Source: Bacteroidales bacterium | GTDB taxonomy: Bacteria; Bacteroidota; Bacteroidia; Bacteroidales; UBA932 | DNA length: 39,348 bases | Direction: 5' to 3' | Assembly (NCBI GenBank): GCA_017615065.1 | Contig: JAGAAY010000019.1 | Coordinates: 1 to 39,348 of the forward strand | Shown here: one piece after another, positions 8,806 to 16,577 of the stretch | Layout: each line of letters begins with the position of its first letter | Position numbering within the stretch: position 1 is the first letter of the stretch | The notes under the pieces: generated by a model | Database searches by the model: none | What the model saw: the letters and a program-made list of their open reading frames with translations, nothing else | What the model was told of the DNA's origin: nothing | Translations under genes and position numbers: made by a program

Positions 8806-10227
8806 CTACAGTTTCTGTTTTTTACCGTTGCGGCGGCTCTTCTCGGCGGCAAAGCCCATCAGGTGGCTTTCGATGGACACGTCGATGGTGCTGGAGAGGC
8901 GGTCTTTGTCCTGCCAGGATACGGCTTCCACGAAGTCCCGCACCAGGGCAAGGTCTCCCCCGCCGTGACCGGAGCCGCGGTATTCCGGAATATCGGCAAC
9001 CCTGCGGTCCCACACTTTGGGCGTGCGGGTGAGATAATCCCACACGGTGAACTTGCTCATATCCCCTTCCAGATAGCCCATTGTGCCCAGAATGCGGGTT
9101 CTGCGGCCGCCCTTGTGCGAAAATGCCGACATTGTGAAGGAGGCCGATGTGCCGCCTTCGAAAAGCATATCGGCCACATAGTGATCCGGCTGGTTGTTAT
9201 CGCAGTGGAATACGCAGCGGGCGTAACTGGAATAGCGCGGGTCCTTCAGGCGGGCAAGGATATGCTCGGGATCCTTGTCTCCGTGAAGGTCGAATACCCC
9301 CAGGTGCTGTTTCAGTTTAGTATAAATAGTTATTGCCGAATAAGGGCACCGGGCCTCGTGAGGACAGCCGTCGGTGCACTTGGCAGGGGCTCCCTCCGGG
9401 GCGTTTTCCTTCTTGAAAAAGAAGAGGTTGCCATCGGCCACGATGCTTTCGCAGGGCTTGTCAAGAAGCCATCGGAGGATATCCAGGTCGTGGCAGGATT
9501 TGGCGAGGATGATGGGAGTGGTTTCATCGGAGCGGCGCCAGCTGCCCCTCACATAGGAATGCGCCATATGCGCGTACTGCACGGGCTCCAGGTGCTGTAT
9601 GCAGGCGATTTCTCCAAGGACACCGCTCCTGATTACCTCCCGCATGGCTAGGAAATAAGGTGAATAGCGGAGCACGTGGCATACGGCCACAATGCGGTTA
9701 TACTTCTTGGCCTGCGCCAGGATTGCCTTGCACTGCTTTTCGGTCTGGGCAACGGGCTTCTCCAGAAGCACATCGTACCCCAGCTCCAGGGCTTTCATGC
9801 AGGGCTCGAAATGGCGGTCGTCTGGCGTGCAGATTGCTACGGCATCGGCAAGCTTCTTCCCGGAAGCGAACACCTCCCGGAAATGGCCGAAACGCATTTC
9901 CGGAGCCACATCGTGCTTGTTGGAGAGCCATTCCGTCCTGTCCGGAAGGATATCCGATACGCCGGTAACCTTCAGCGCCTCGGGGTACAGCTCCGCATAG
10001 CGGGAATAGGTTCTTCCCCTGTTGCCTGCGCCGATGATGATTACGCTCACCTGATGGGCAACATCCGGTTTGAGCCCGCGGACGGGAATGTCGTTGTAGC
10101 TTTTGTCCACCTCTCCGTCTCCGGAGGGAAGTATCAGGCTTTCCGCAGCTGCAGACAGCGGCGTGCCCATGGCCGCGCCGGCACCAAGTACCAGGCCGCA
10201 GGATTTCAAAAAGTCTCGTCTTTCCAT
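8806..10227 (-). CDS. Gfo/Idh/MocA-family oxidoreductase with Tat-type signal
   Basis: A 473-residue NAD(P)-dependent oxidoreductase-like protein. It starts MERRDFLKSCGLVLGAGAA, a twin-arginine export signal. The Rossmann motif VIIIGAGNRGRTYS, the EKPVAQT signature of the Gfo/Idh/MocA family and CHVLRYSPYF follow; the second half contains the cysteine cluster CTDGCPHEARCPYSA seen in many secreted Bacteroidetes members, some of which act on glycosides (GH109-like). Substrate is unknown, possibly a sugar or inositol. The promoter box TACATTTG at 10233-10240 ends five bases before the ATG, so the transcript may be leaderless. It is followed without spacing by the M28 peptidase gene and is divergent from a histidine phosphatase. 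Confidence 0.85.
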   Translation of the reverse strand: MERRDFLKSCGLVLGAGAAMGTPLSAAAESLILPSGDGEVDKSYNDIPVRGLKPDVAHQVSVIIIGAGNRGRTYSRYAELYPEALKVTGVSDILPDRTEWLSNKHDVAPEMRFGHFREVFASGKKLADAVAICTPDDRHFEPCMKALELGYDVLLEKPVAQTEKQCKAILAQAKKYNRIVAVCHVLRYSPYFLAMREVIRSGVLGEIACIQHLEPVQYAHMAHSYVRGSWRRSDETTPIILAKSCHDLDILRWLLDKPCESIVADGNLFFFKKENAPEGAPAKCTDGCPHEARCPYSAITIYTKLKQHLGVFDLHGDKDPEHILARLKDPRYSSYARCVFHCDNNQPDHYVADMLFEGGTSASFTMSAFSHKGGRRTRILGTMGYLEGDMSKFTVWDYLTRTPKVWDRRVADIPEYRGSGHGGGDLALVRDFVEAVSWQDKDRLSSTIDVSIESHLMGFAAEKSRRNGKKQKL

Positions 10228-10232
10228 ACTTA

Positions 10233-10240
10233 CAAATGTA
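10233..10240 (-). promoter_or_regulatory. -7 box immediately before the Gfo/Idh/MocA start codon
   Basis: The minus strand reads TACATTTG, an exact TAnnTTTG match, with five bases to the ATG at 10227. Transcription is expected at or next to the A of the start codon. Confidence 0.6.
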
Positions 10241-10282
10241 CATAAAAACTCGCTTAAATCACATCGTTTCAGGCGAATTAAT

Positions 10283-10290
10283 TATATTTG
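10283..10290 (+). promoter_or_regulatory. -7 box immediately before the histidine phosphatase start codon
   Basis: TATATTTG matches TAnnTTTG exactly and is four bases before the ATG at 10295, again predicting a leaderless or nearly leaderless mRNA. No clear -33 TTTG is seen. Confidence 0.6.
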
Positions 10291-10294
10291 CAAT

Positions 10295-11563
10295 ATGAGA
10301 CTCCTGATTGCAATACTGCAGGTTGCCCTTGGAATCTTTTCCAGGGACCCCGGTCTGGCGGCCGGCAACCTGTGCGGATACTTCCCGCAAGACACCCTCG
10401 TAAGCGAAGCGCCGGAAGGGTATAAGCCCTTTTATATCAGCCATATCGCCCGTCACGGAAGCCGGTTTTTGGGAGAGAGCGCGGCAAAGTATTTCCACGC
10501 CATCGACACTCTTGAATTATATGCCTCCAAAGGGATGCTAACTGCCGATGGGCTCTCGCTTATGGCCGACCTGCGCACCATGTACGACATGACGGAAGGT
10601 CATTGGGGCGCCCTTACGGAGCTTGGTGCACAGGAGCATCGGCAGATATGCAGCAGGATGGTTCGCCATTATCCGGAGGTGTTCACCAACGGAAAGCGCT
10701 GCCGGGTAAAGGCTTTTTCCACCGAGTCGCCGCGCGTGATTGCGAGCAGGGAGGCCTTCATCTCCGAACTATCGGAAATGGCCCCCGGCATTGTTGTGAA
10801 CACTTACACCACAGGATGGGGAGGAGATTCCAAAAGCCAGGAAGTGGTTGGCTACAACCACCTTCTAAATGATAATTCGAAGGAGCTGGCCTCCATGAAA
10901 GACCGGGAACTGCGCCAGCTGGGGGTTGTCATCAACGGCGGAACCGGCGACTTCCATGTGTTTGCGGAGAGGATATTCCTGGAACCATCGGCAATTCCGT
11001 CCTCCACGGTTTATTTCCTGGCCAGATACTCCTACAAGGTTCTCAAAACCGGAAGGGTAACCGAGCCCGCGACAATGCCGGGCATGGGCAAGTACTTCAC
11101 TGCCGATGAATTATACGCCCTGTGGGTGAACAATGGAATCTTCTGGCTGAAGAATCTGAACCTGCCCGGCTATGAGAGCCCCCTGGTGGCCACGCGCGGA
11201 AAAGGTATTCTGGACCGCATAGTCAGGGATGCCGATAAAGCCATCAAGTCCGGCTCCCACGCCGCCGCAACAATCCGTTTCAGCCACGACACCTACCTCC
11301 TGCCGCTGATGGCCGCAATCCCGCTTGAAGGCACCGTGTTGGATTGCGACGAAATGCAGATGCTGGAACAGTTCCAGGACTTCAACTTTGTGTGCCCAGC
11401 CTGCAACGTCCAGCTGGTATTCTACCGCAAGAATTGCAGCAGCCCCATCCTGGTCAAATTCCTCCTCAACGAAAAAGAAACCCTAATACACGGCCTCGCG
11501 CCCCAAACCGGCTGCTTCTACGACTGGAATGCCGTCAAGCGCTTCTGGGCCTCCGCCAGATAA
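10295..11563 (+). CDS. Secreted histidine phosphatase (MINPP/phytase-like)
   Basis: A 422-residue clade-2 histidine phosphatase. A signal peptide (about 1-23) precedes the nucleophile motif ARHGSR at residues 52-57; the catalytic proton-donor motif appears as FSHD (IRFSHDTYLLP) about residue 330. It shares the segment GYKPFYISH-x-xRHGSR with the larger fusion protein at 1922-3889, so the two are paralogs, but it lacks the propeller. Family members remove phosphate from inositol polyphosphates or other phosphomonoesters in the periplasm or at the surface. The ATG at 10295 was chosen because the promoter box sits only four bases upstream; an upstream in-frame extension would run through that promoter. 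The next gene starts 10 bases after the stop, so they form an operon. Confidence 0.85.
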   Translation: MRLLIAILQVALGIFSRDPGLAAGNLCGYFPQDTLVSEAPEGYKPFYISHIARHGSRFLGESAAKYFHAIDTLELYASKGMLTADGLSLMADLRTMYDMTEGHWGALTELGAQEHRQICSRMVRHYPEVFTNGKRCRVKAFSTESPRVIASREAFISELSEMAPGIVVNTYTTGWGGDSKSQEVVGYNHLLNDNSKELASMKDRELRQLGVVINGGTGDFHVFAERIFLEPSAIPSSTVYFLARYSYKVLKTGRVTEPATMPGMGKYFTADELYALWVNNGIFWLKNLNLPGYESPLVATRGKGILDRIVRDADKAIKSGSHAAATIRFSHDTYLLPLMAAIPLEGTVLDCDEMQMLEQFQDFNFVCPACNVQLVFYRKNCSSPILVKFLLNEKETLIHGLAPQTGCFYDWNAVKRFWASAR

Positions 11564-11573
11564 CCCATACGCA

Positions 11574-12980
11574 ATGAAACGTTTATTCAGGCTTTTACTC
11601 ATCATTTCCGTGGTATCGCTTGCCGCCTGCAAGAAAACTCCACAGGTCGACAACGGGGCATCCGTACTTCAGAGGTTTGCTTTCAACTGTTCCGACAATA
11701 ATGGTTTCATCAGAGATGCGGTGGCCATACAGGAAAATTCACATTTATTCATTACCGTTCAGGAAGACGCTGATCTGACTCGGTTGGTTCCGGATATCAG
11801 GGTTGTCGACGGAGCCAAAGTCTATATCGACAATGTTCTCTATGAGAAAGGGAAAGAGTATGATTTTTCCGGCAATTCACAGACTATTACCGTGGTTTTG
11901 GAGAATGGGAACAAAAAAATGTTCTTTGTTCAATTAAGGAAGGGCGATGCCGACATCGACAATCTGGTATACGATTATATGCGGAAATACAGTGTTCCTG
12001 CTGTTTCCATCAGCTATGCTCACCATGAGCATGAGGCCTATACTGCAGCCTATGGTTATCCGGTGTGGGATTATTCCTGGCGATGCACCCCTGAGACTCT
12101 CTTCCGCATTGCCGGTGTTTCCCAATCGCTTTGCGCAATCTGCATTATGACGTGCAAGGAAAACGGGCTTCTCAGTCTTGACGATACAGCTATCGGCCCA
12201 GGGGGCATCCTGGAATGCCAGAACACCAGCTTCGACAAAATAAAAGTAAAGCATCTGCTCAGCCACTGCAGCGGCTTGAACGATTCCGATATCAGAAATA
12301 ATGATTTCTCGGTCAATGCTTTTGTTGCGGCCATGGGTAATAACTCGTTATATGATATCCTTAAGTTTGACAATCCGGGCGAATCCTTTCTTTACAGCGA
12401 GTATGGTTACGGTATTCTGCAGAGAATAGTGGAAGTAGTATCCCATAAACCCTATGCCGAATATCTCGACTGGGTCATGGCCATGGCTGGCATAAGGAGT
12501 ATACAGGTGGGAGAAAATTCAAAAGCCGAGGTTGGCGGAAAAGAATGCGTCTATTATGCATACGACATTGACGAAAATCCTTATATGATAGACGTCAGCG
12601 ACAAGGGCGGAGCCATAGGAGTCATCGCAACACCCCGAGACTTAACCCGGCTTTTGATGTCGATAGACAGCGGGACGGCAGTTCCGGATATCCTGAGCCC
12701 GGAATCTGTCGGCGAAATGTTCTCTCCTTTCCCATACTTATCAGGTTACCCGAAATACGGCTATGGCTGGTACTCCGATAGAACCGCGAGTCTGAAAAAC
12801 GCTTATTACAACTATGCCACCATGAGTGGCTCCACCGCCCTCTGCGCCATATTCCCGGAAACCGGCATCTGCGCCTCCCTAACCTGCAACTACTCCTACC
12901 CAAACAACCTCCTCCCTTTCCGGGAAGACACCGAACACCTCTTTGCCGCCATCGCCGATATAATCAACCGCCAGTATTAA
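11574..12980 (+). CDS. Beta-lactamase-fold (class C/serine hydrolase) lipoprotein lacking catalytic residues
   Basis: A 468-residue lipoprotein (lipobox LAAC, Cys19). Residues about 28-125 look like a small beta-sandwich of the type found in Bacteroidetes surface lipoproteins (DUF5018-like, tentative). Residues about 130-468 match the beta-lactamase/penicillin-binding fold (TLFRIAG, LLSHCSGL, GESFLYSEYGYGIL). The catalytic SxxK position reads G181-V-S-Q184, the YxN motif reads Y274-S-E276, and the KTG/HTG position reads MSGS at 417-420, so all three active-site elements are altered. I infer a non-enzymatic binding or structural role. It is co-transcribed with the histidine phosphatase (10-bp gap). 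Base composition appears lower in GC, with few copies of the GCCGAT word, than in its neighbours. Confidence 0.75.
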   Translation: MKRLFRLLLIISVVSLAACKKTPQVDNGASVLQRFAFNCSDNNGFIRDAVAIQENSHLFITVQEDADLTRLVPDIRVVDGAKVYIDNVLYEKGKEYDFSGNSQTITVVLENGNKKMFFVQLRKGDADIDNLVYDYMRKYSVPAVSISYAHHEHEAYTAAYGYPVWDYSWRCTPETLFRIAGVSQSLCAICIMTCKENGLLSLDDTAIGPGGILECQNTSFDKIKVKHLLSHCSGLNDSDIRNNDFSVNAFVAAMGNNSLYDILKFDNPGESFLYSEYGYGILQRIVEVVSHKPYAEYLDWVMAMAGIRSIQVGENSKAEVGGKECVYYAYDIDENPYMIDVSDKGGAIGVIATPRDLTRLLMSIDSGTAVPDILSPESVGEMFSPFPYLSGYPKYGYGWYSDRTASLKNAYYNYATMSGSTALCAIFPETGICASLTCNYSYPNNLLPFREDTEHLFAAIADIINRQY

Positions 12981-12998
12981 CGGGTTTAGTTCTATTAT

Positions 12999-13028
12999 AA
13001 AAAAAAGACCATCACAGTATATTGTGAC
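12999..13028 (-). terminator. Probable intrinsic terminator of the tRNA transcript
   Basis: Read on the minus strand, a short hairpin with stem TCACA/TGTGA (13012-13027) is followed by GG and a run of eight T. It lies downstream of tRNA-Met and also just beyond the convergent lipoprotein gene. Confidence 0.5.
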
Positions 13029-13124
13029 GGGTATATAGAGAGTTTACGAGATTTCGGAGCTTTCGGAGCTTTGCGACCCAGGGGGTTCGGGGGGGTAGCC
13101 CCCCGTGAGACCAAGGTCTCTAAA
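13029..13124. other. Hairpin-rich non-coding stretch downstream of tRNA-Met
   Basis: No gene is visible. The stretch holds a direct repeat of TTTCGGAGC, a GC hairpin GGGGGG-TAG-CCCCCC (about 13089-13104) and the inverted repeat GAGACC-AA-GGTCTC (about 13107-13120). On the minus strand these lie between tRNA-Met and the T-tract terminator, so they would be part of its 3' trailer or a small structured RNA. Confidence 0.35.
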
Positions 13125-13148
13125 GCTACAAGAGCCTGCTCTTGTAGC
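13125..13148. repeat. Perfect 10-bp hairpin overlapping the 3' end of tRNA-Met
   Basis: GCTACAAGAG and CTCTTGTAGC form a perfect 10-bp stem with a four-base loop (CCTG). One arm contains the last bases of the tRNA acceptor strand, so trailer hairpin and acceptor stem are mutually exclusive in the precursor. Confidence 0.5.
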
Positions 13149-13218
13149 GGGAGTGGGTCACGATCCCACGACCTCCGGATTATGAATCCGACGCTCTAAC
13201 CAGCTGAGCTACCCCGCC
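13145..13218 (-). tRNA. tRNA-Met (anticodon CAT)
   Basis: On the minus strand the cloverleaf reads: acceptor GGCGGGG, TA, D-arm GCTCAGCTGGTTAGAGC, anticodon arm TCGGA-TTCATAA-TCCGG with CAT, then T-arm stem GTGGG/CCCAC and acceptor 3' side TCCCGCT. G1-U72 and G7-U66 are wobble pairs, and CCA is not encoded. The T-loop reads ATCGTGA instead of the usual TTCRANN, so T54 and A58 are both replaced. Elongator Met is the likeliest identity; a lysidine-modified Ile tRNA (also CAT) cannot be excluded by eye. Confidence 0.85.
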
Positions 13219-13234
13219 ATCACGTTTTCAAAAT

Positions 13235-13263
13235 AAAAATCAGCTTTACGAAGGCTGATTTTT
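13235..13263. terminator. Bidirectional hairpin between the two tRNAs
   Basis: AAAAATCAGC and GCTGATTTTT form a stem around a nine-base loop, with T-runs on both sides. It directly abuts the CCA end of tRNA-Gln. It could terminate the tRNA-Gln transcript partially or act as a processing signal before tRNA-Met. Confidence 0.5.
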
Positions 13264-13337
13264 TGGTTGAGATAGAAGGACTCGAACCCTCACTGACAGA
13301 GCCAGAATCTGTAGTGCTACCATTACACCATATCTCA
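13264..13337 (-). tRNA. tRNA-Gln (anticodon CTG)
   Basis: The minus strand reads acceptor TGAGATA, D-arm GGTGTAATGGTAGCAC region, anticodon arm ACAGA-TTCTGGC-TCTGT with CTG, T-arm GAGGG-TTCGAGT-CCTTC, acceptor TATCTCA, discriminator A and an encoded CCA (13264-13266). The T at position 1 is typical of tRNA-Gln. It is the first gene of a small tRNA unit with tRNA-Met. Confidence 0.9.
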
Positions 13338-13378
13338 ATATTCCCGCGCCTGGAAGCGTGTTCCCGCAAACGGGACTG

Positions 13379-13386
13379 CAAAAGTA
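13379..13386 (-). promoter_or_regulatory. -7 box of the tRNA-Gln/tRNA-Met unit
   Basis: The minus strand reads TACTTTTG, an exact TAnnTTTG match, about 40 bases upstream of the mature tRNA-Gln 5' end; CTTG (3 of 4 match to the -33 TTTG) is 19 bases further upstream. Confidence 0.55.
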
Positions 13387-13420
13387 CGAATTATTTTTGA
13401 AACCGCAAGTTTTTTTTCAA

Positions 13421-14026
13421 TTACTTGCGAATTATTTCCACTTCGCCGCGGAGGCCCAGCTTTATGATCTGCGAAGGCTTGCCTGTGGACCCGCGGTCGA
13501 TGGAGGGAGGGACGACGAAATCCACGGCACCCTTAATCTCATCGACAATCTCTGAGAAGCGCGCCGGTGCGGGTTTCCCGGAGATATTTGCCGATGTGGA
13601 CACCAGCGGACGCCCCAGCTTGTGCACCAGGCCGATGCAGAATTCGCAGCAGGAGGGGATGCGGATGCCCACGGAGCCGTCATCGGCGATGCAGTTCCAG
13701 GCCAGATGCCACTTGTCCCCCGCCGCGCCGACCTCGCAGCTGATAGCCGCGGGGTACACTATCGTCATCGGCATGTCGTTCACCTCCACCAGGTCGATCG
13801 CTATCGACGGAATCTCGCGGATGTACTTGGCCACCATGTCCAGCGAATCGGCCAGGAGGACCAGGGATTTGGAATCGTCCCGGCGCTTTATTTCAAAAAT
13901 GCGCTTCACTGCCGATGGATTGGTGGCGTCGCAGCCCAGGCCCCAGACCGTATCGGTGGGGTACAGGATGGTGCCGCCCTTGCGAAGAGCCTCGAGGGCC
14001 CCGGTATATGCCTGATTTATATCCAT
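13421..14026 (-). CDS. L-threonylcarbamoyladenylate synthase (Sua5/YciO/YrdC family)
   Basis: A 201-residue YrdC-domain protein. This family condenses threonine, bicarbonate and ATP to threonylcarbamoyl-AMP, the first step of t6A37 modification of ANN-decoding tRNAs. Signature features are GGTILYPTDTVWGLGCDATN near the N-terminus, KRRDDSKSLVLLADS, and PLVSTSANISGKPAP; the length fits the short, YrdC/TsaC-like members without a Sua5 domain. It overlaps the upstream rhomboid gene by 10 bases on the same strand and is last in the run small membrane protein-mutL-rhomboid-synthase. The two tRNA genes lie just downstream on the same strand but have their own promoter. Whether it is the principal TsaC or the YciO-type paralog is not decided. 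Confidence 0.88.
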   Translation of the reverse strand: MDINQAYTGALEALRKGGTILYPTDTVWGLGCDATNPSAVKRIFEIKRRDDSKSLVLLADSLDMVAKYIREIPSIAIDLVEVNDMPMTIVYPAAISCEVGAAGDKWHLAWNCIADDGSVGIRIPSCCEFCIGLVHKLGRPLVSTSANISGKPAPARFSEIVDEIKGAVDFVVPPSIDRGSTGKPSQIIKLGLRGEVEIIRK

Positions 14027-14679
14027 TTCTCTTTATCCCAGAGCCGATAGGTTTTGCGCCAGACAAATATCATGATGAAGCCGAAAAGCGCACCGCCGAG
14101 GTGGGCGAAATGCGCAATTCCCATGGCCGTGCCGGTGATTCCGGTAATTAGTTCTATGCCGATGAAGATGATAACCCACCATTTGGCATTCAGAGTAATC
14201 GGCGGGAAAATCAGCGTGAGGCGGGCGTCAGGATACAGCATTGCGAACGCCACCAGCAGGCCGTAAATGGCACCGGAAGCGCCCACGACAGGGGTGTATA
14301 GGAGCTGTGAGTACTCCGCCGTCTTGCCCATGGCAAGATAGCTTGTTGCCGATAAAAACTCCACGCCGGTGTGCATAGCCGCAGCACCCAATCCGCAGAT
14401 AAAGTAGAATACCAGGAACTTCTTGGGGCCGATGGCTTTCTCCACCACGGTGCCGAACATGAGGAGGGCATACATATTAAAGAATATGTGCAGGAAGCCC
14501 CCATGCATGAACATATGGGTAACAGGCTGCCAGAAACGGAACAGGGGCGATGCCGGATAAAACATCGCGAACGTGCGCGTCATGAAATCCTCCGCCAGCA
14601 GCGTTGCCACGAAGAAAATCAGGTTTACTATGAATATGTTCCGCGTAACCTGCGGCAGGTTCTCAAAAAATCTTCTCAT
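14017..14679 (-). CDS. Rhomboid-family intramembrane serine protease
   Basis: A 220-residue multi-pass membrane protein. Transmembrane helices are evident from about residue 15 to 205. The family motifs are present: the HMFMHGGFLHIFFNMYAL region of helix 2, the catalytic GASGAIYGL serine motif, and the catalytic histidine in AHFAHLGGALFG near the C-terminus. Rhomboids cleave transmembrane helices of other membrane proteins; the substrate here is unknown. It starts six bases after mutL ends and its end overlaps the threonylcarbamoyl-AMP synthase gene by 10 bases, so it is translated from a shared message. Both catalytic residues are intact, so an active protease is expected. Confidence 0.92.
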   Translation of the reverse strand: MRRFFENLPQVTRNIFIVNLIFFVATLLAEDFMTRTFAMFYPASPLFRFWQPVTHMFMHGGFLHIFFNMYALLMFGTVVEKAIGPKKFLVFYFICGLGAAAMHTGVEFLSATSYLAMGKTAEYSQLLYTPVVGASGAIYGLLVAFAMLYPDARLTLIFPPITLNAKWWVIIFIGIELITGITGTAMGIAHFAHLGGALFGFIMIFVWRKTYRLWDKEKWI

Positions 14680-14684
14680 TGCGT

Positions 14685-16577
14685 TTAAAACAGCTTCTCC
14701 AGCTCGTCCAGCGTCATTATTGAAATAATCTTGCGGCCCGACGGCGTGTATTCAGGATTCTCGCTTGCCAGCAGCGCGTCCACCAGGGCCTGTGCCTCAA
14801 CCGGATTGGTAATGTTGGCGCCCGTGGATGCACCAAGAACGGCGAACTTCTGGGCAGTGGACTGCTCCATCATTTTGGGGAGGGAGACGGCGTCATCGGC
14901 AAGTGCTATCAGGAGGTCGTCCACCATGGCCTGCACTTTGGCCGGCTCCGTGCTATAGCCCTCCGGAACGGCGTTCACAACAACGGAATCGCGGCCGAAC
15001 GGGTCGATTTCGAAGCCGAGCTTCCTGAGCATGGGGATATGCTCCTCGATGGTGATGCGGCCGGTTTCGCCCACCGCCACCTCTACGGGGAACAGCGAGC
15101 TCTGGCTCACGTGGCCGTCCTTACCCATAAGCGCCAGGAAGCGCTCGTAAAGGACTCGTTCACGCGCACGGCGGATGTTCACCACCATCACTCCCGAGGC
15201 CGACGGGGTAAAAATGAACCGCCCCTTGATCACGAGAATACGGCTTGGCGCCGGCACCGACGTATCCTGGAACAGGGCGCCGTAATTCTGCGATTTGTCC
15301 ACATATGCCGATGGGCGATAAGATTTCTCGACTCCGCCTCCGGCTCCGCTCGAAATGACAAAACCGTTGTCATCTCGACCAAGGCCCTCCGGGCCCATTC
15401 TGTCATCTCGACCAAGGCCCTCAGGGCCGCGCGGAGAGATCTCTGTGCGCCTCATCGCCACCTCAAACGGATCGTAATACGGATCCACGCCCGCCTGCGG
15501 GATGGACACCGGACGGTACTCGTCGAAGTGGCGGCCCGGGAGGGTGATTTCCGACGAGGTGTCTTCGAAGTCGATGCTGCCCTCCGCGGCGCGGCGGCCG
15601 AGGGCCTCGTGCACAGCGGCGTACAGCACCTGGAACAGGACGCTCTCCTGCTCGAACTTGATTTCCGTCTTGGTGGGGTGGATGTTCACGTCCATGCTGG
15701 AGGGGTCCACGTCCAGATATATGAAGTACGAGGGCGTGGTCCCGTCCGGGATCAGCTCATCATAAGCTTTCATCACGGCTTTGTGCAGGTACGGGCTGCG
15801 GAAATACCGGCCGTTCACGAAGAAGAACTGGCAGCCCACGGTTTTGCGGGCGGCATCCGGCCTTCCCACGAAGCCCTCCACGTTGGCCACGGAAGTAACC
15901 GCGGAAACATCCACTACAGAGCCCACCACGTTGGCACCCATAAGGTCCATGATGCGGAACTTGAGCCCCTGTGCGGGCTTGAGCACGTGAACGTCGCGGT
16001 GATTGTGGCTCAGCGTAAAGGCAATTTCCGGGCGGGTAAGGGCCACGCGCTGGAACTCCTCCAGGATGTGGCGGAACTCAACGCTGTCGGATTTCAAAAA
16101 CTTCCTGCGGGCGGGAACGTTGAAGAACAGGTTCCGCACCGAGAAATTGGAGCCCGACGGCGCGGCCACCTCGCGGGTGGAAAGGTGTTCCGATGCGGCG
16201 AATTCCACCTCCACGCCCACTTCGTCATCGGCCCGGCGGGTACGCAGGGTAACATCGGCCACAGCCGCTATCGAGGCAAGGGCTTCTCCGCGGAAGCCGA
16301 AGGTCTCGATGTCATTCAGGTCCTCCGTAGTGGAGATTTTTGACGTTGCGTGGCGCTCGAAGCACAGGACGGCGTCATCGGCACTCATGCCGCTGCCGTT
16401 GTCGATTACCTGGATGAGGGTTCTGCCGGCGTCCAGCACGTTCACCACGACCGACGTTGCGCCGGCGTCCACGGAGTTCTCCATGAGTTCCTTCACCACG
16501 GAAGCGGGCCTTTGCACCACTTCCCCGGCGGCGATCATATCGGACAGGTTTTTGGGGAGAATCCTAAGCGTGGACAT
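14685..16577 (-). CDS. mutL: DNA mismatch repair protein MutL with in-frame repeat insertion
   Basis: A 630-residue MutL. The GHKL ATPase N-terminal domain (about 1-330) has ENSVDAGATSV, DNGSGM and GFRGEALASIAAVA. The C-terminal dimerisation domain (about 445-630) ends with EYTPSGRKIISIMTLDELEKLF, typical of Bacteroidetes MutL. Where relatives carry the endonuclease-type DQH motif this protein reads NIRRARERVLYE, so the Asp and His are missing. Residues about 379-419, in the linker between domains, are encoded by a palindromic repeat (15321-15443) with two copies of a GPEGLGRDD peptide. The start overlaps the upstream small membrane gene by one base (TAATG). MutL couples MutS mismatch recognition to downstream repair steps. 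Confidence 0.95.
   Translation of the reverse strand: MSTLRILPKNLSDMIAAGEVVQRPASVVKELMENSVDAGATSVVVNVLDAGRTLIQVIDNGSGMSADDAVLCFERHATSKISTTEDLNDIETFGFRGEALASIAAVADVTLRTRRADDEVGVEVEFAASEHLSTREVAAPSGSNFSVRNLFFNVPARRKFLKSDSVEFRHILEEFQRVALTRPEIAFTLSHNHRDVHVLKPAQGLKFRIMDLMGANVVGSVVDVSAVTSVANVEGFVGRPDAARKTVGCQFFFVNGRYFRSPYLHKAVMKAYDELIPDGTTPSYFIYLDVDPSSMDVNIHPTKTEIKFEQESVLFQVLYAAVHEALGRRAAEGSIDFEDTSSEITLPGRHFDEYRPVSIPQAGVDPYYDPFEVAMRRTEISPRGPEGLGRDDRMGPEGLGRDDNGFVISSGAGGGVEKSYRPSAYVDKSQNYGALFQDTSVPAPSRILVIKGRFIFTPSASGVMVVNIRRARERVLYERFLALMGKDGHVSQSSLFPVEVAVGETGRITIEEHIPMLRKLGFEIDPFGRDSVVVNAVPEGYSTEPAKVQAMVDDLLIALADDAVSLPKMMEQSTAQKFAVLGASTGANITNPVEAQALVDALLASENPEYTPSGRKIISIMTLDELEKLF
15321..15443. 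repeat. In-frame palindromic repeat inside mutL (copy 1 of 6)
   Basis: This stretch has an AGATTTCTCGACTCCG...CGCTCGAAATGACA half followed by two tandem copies of TCATCTCGACCAAGGCCCT and an ending CGCGCGGAGAGATCT. The same sequence family occurs in five other genes of the window. It keeps the frame and lies in the inter-domain linker of MutL. Confidence 0.8.

Noticed and set aside
10103-10294. Upstream extension of the histidine phosphatase start
   Set aside because: The extra codons overlap the divergent Gfo/Idh/MocA gene and both promoters; the signal peptide begins at 10295.
13125-13337. tRNA genes as the attachment site of an integrated element
   Set aside because: No integrase, no direct repeat of the tRNA end and no block of mobile genes are found on either side.
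15039-16343. 434-codon plus-strand frame opposite mutL
   Set aside because: It is a shadow of mutL; no start signals and no protein family features.
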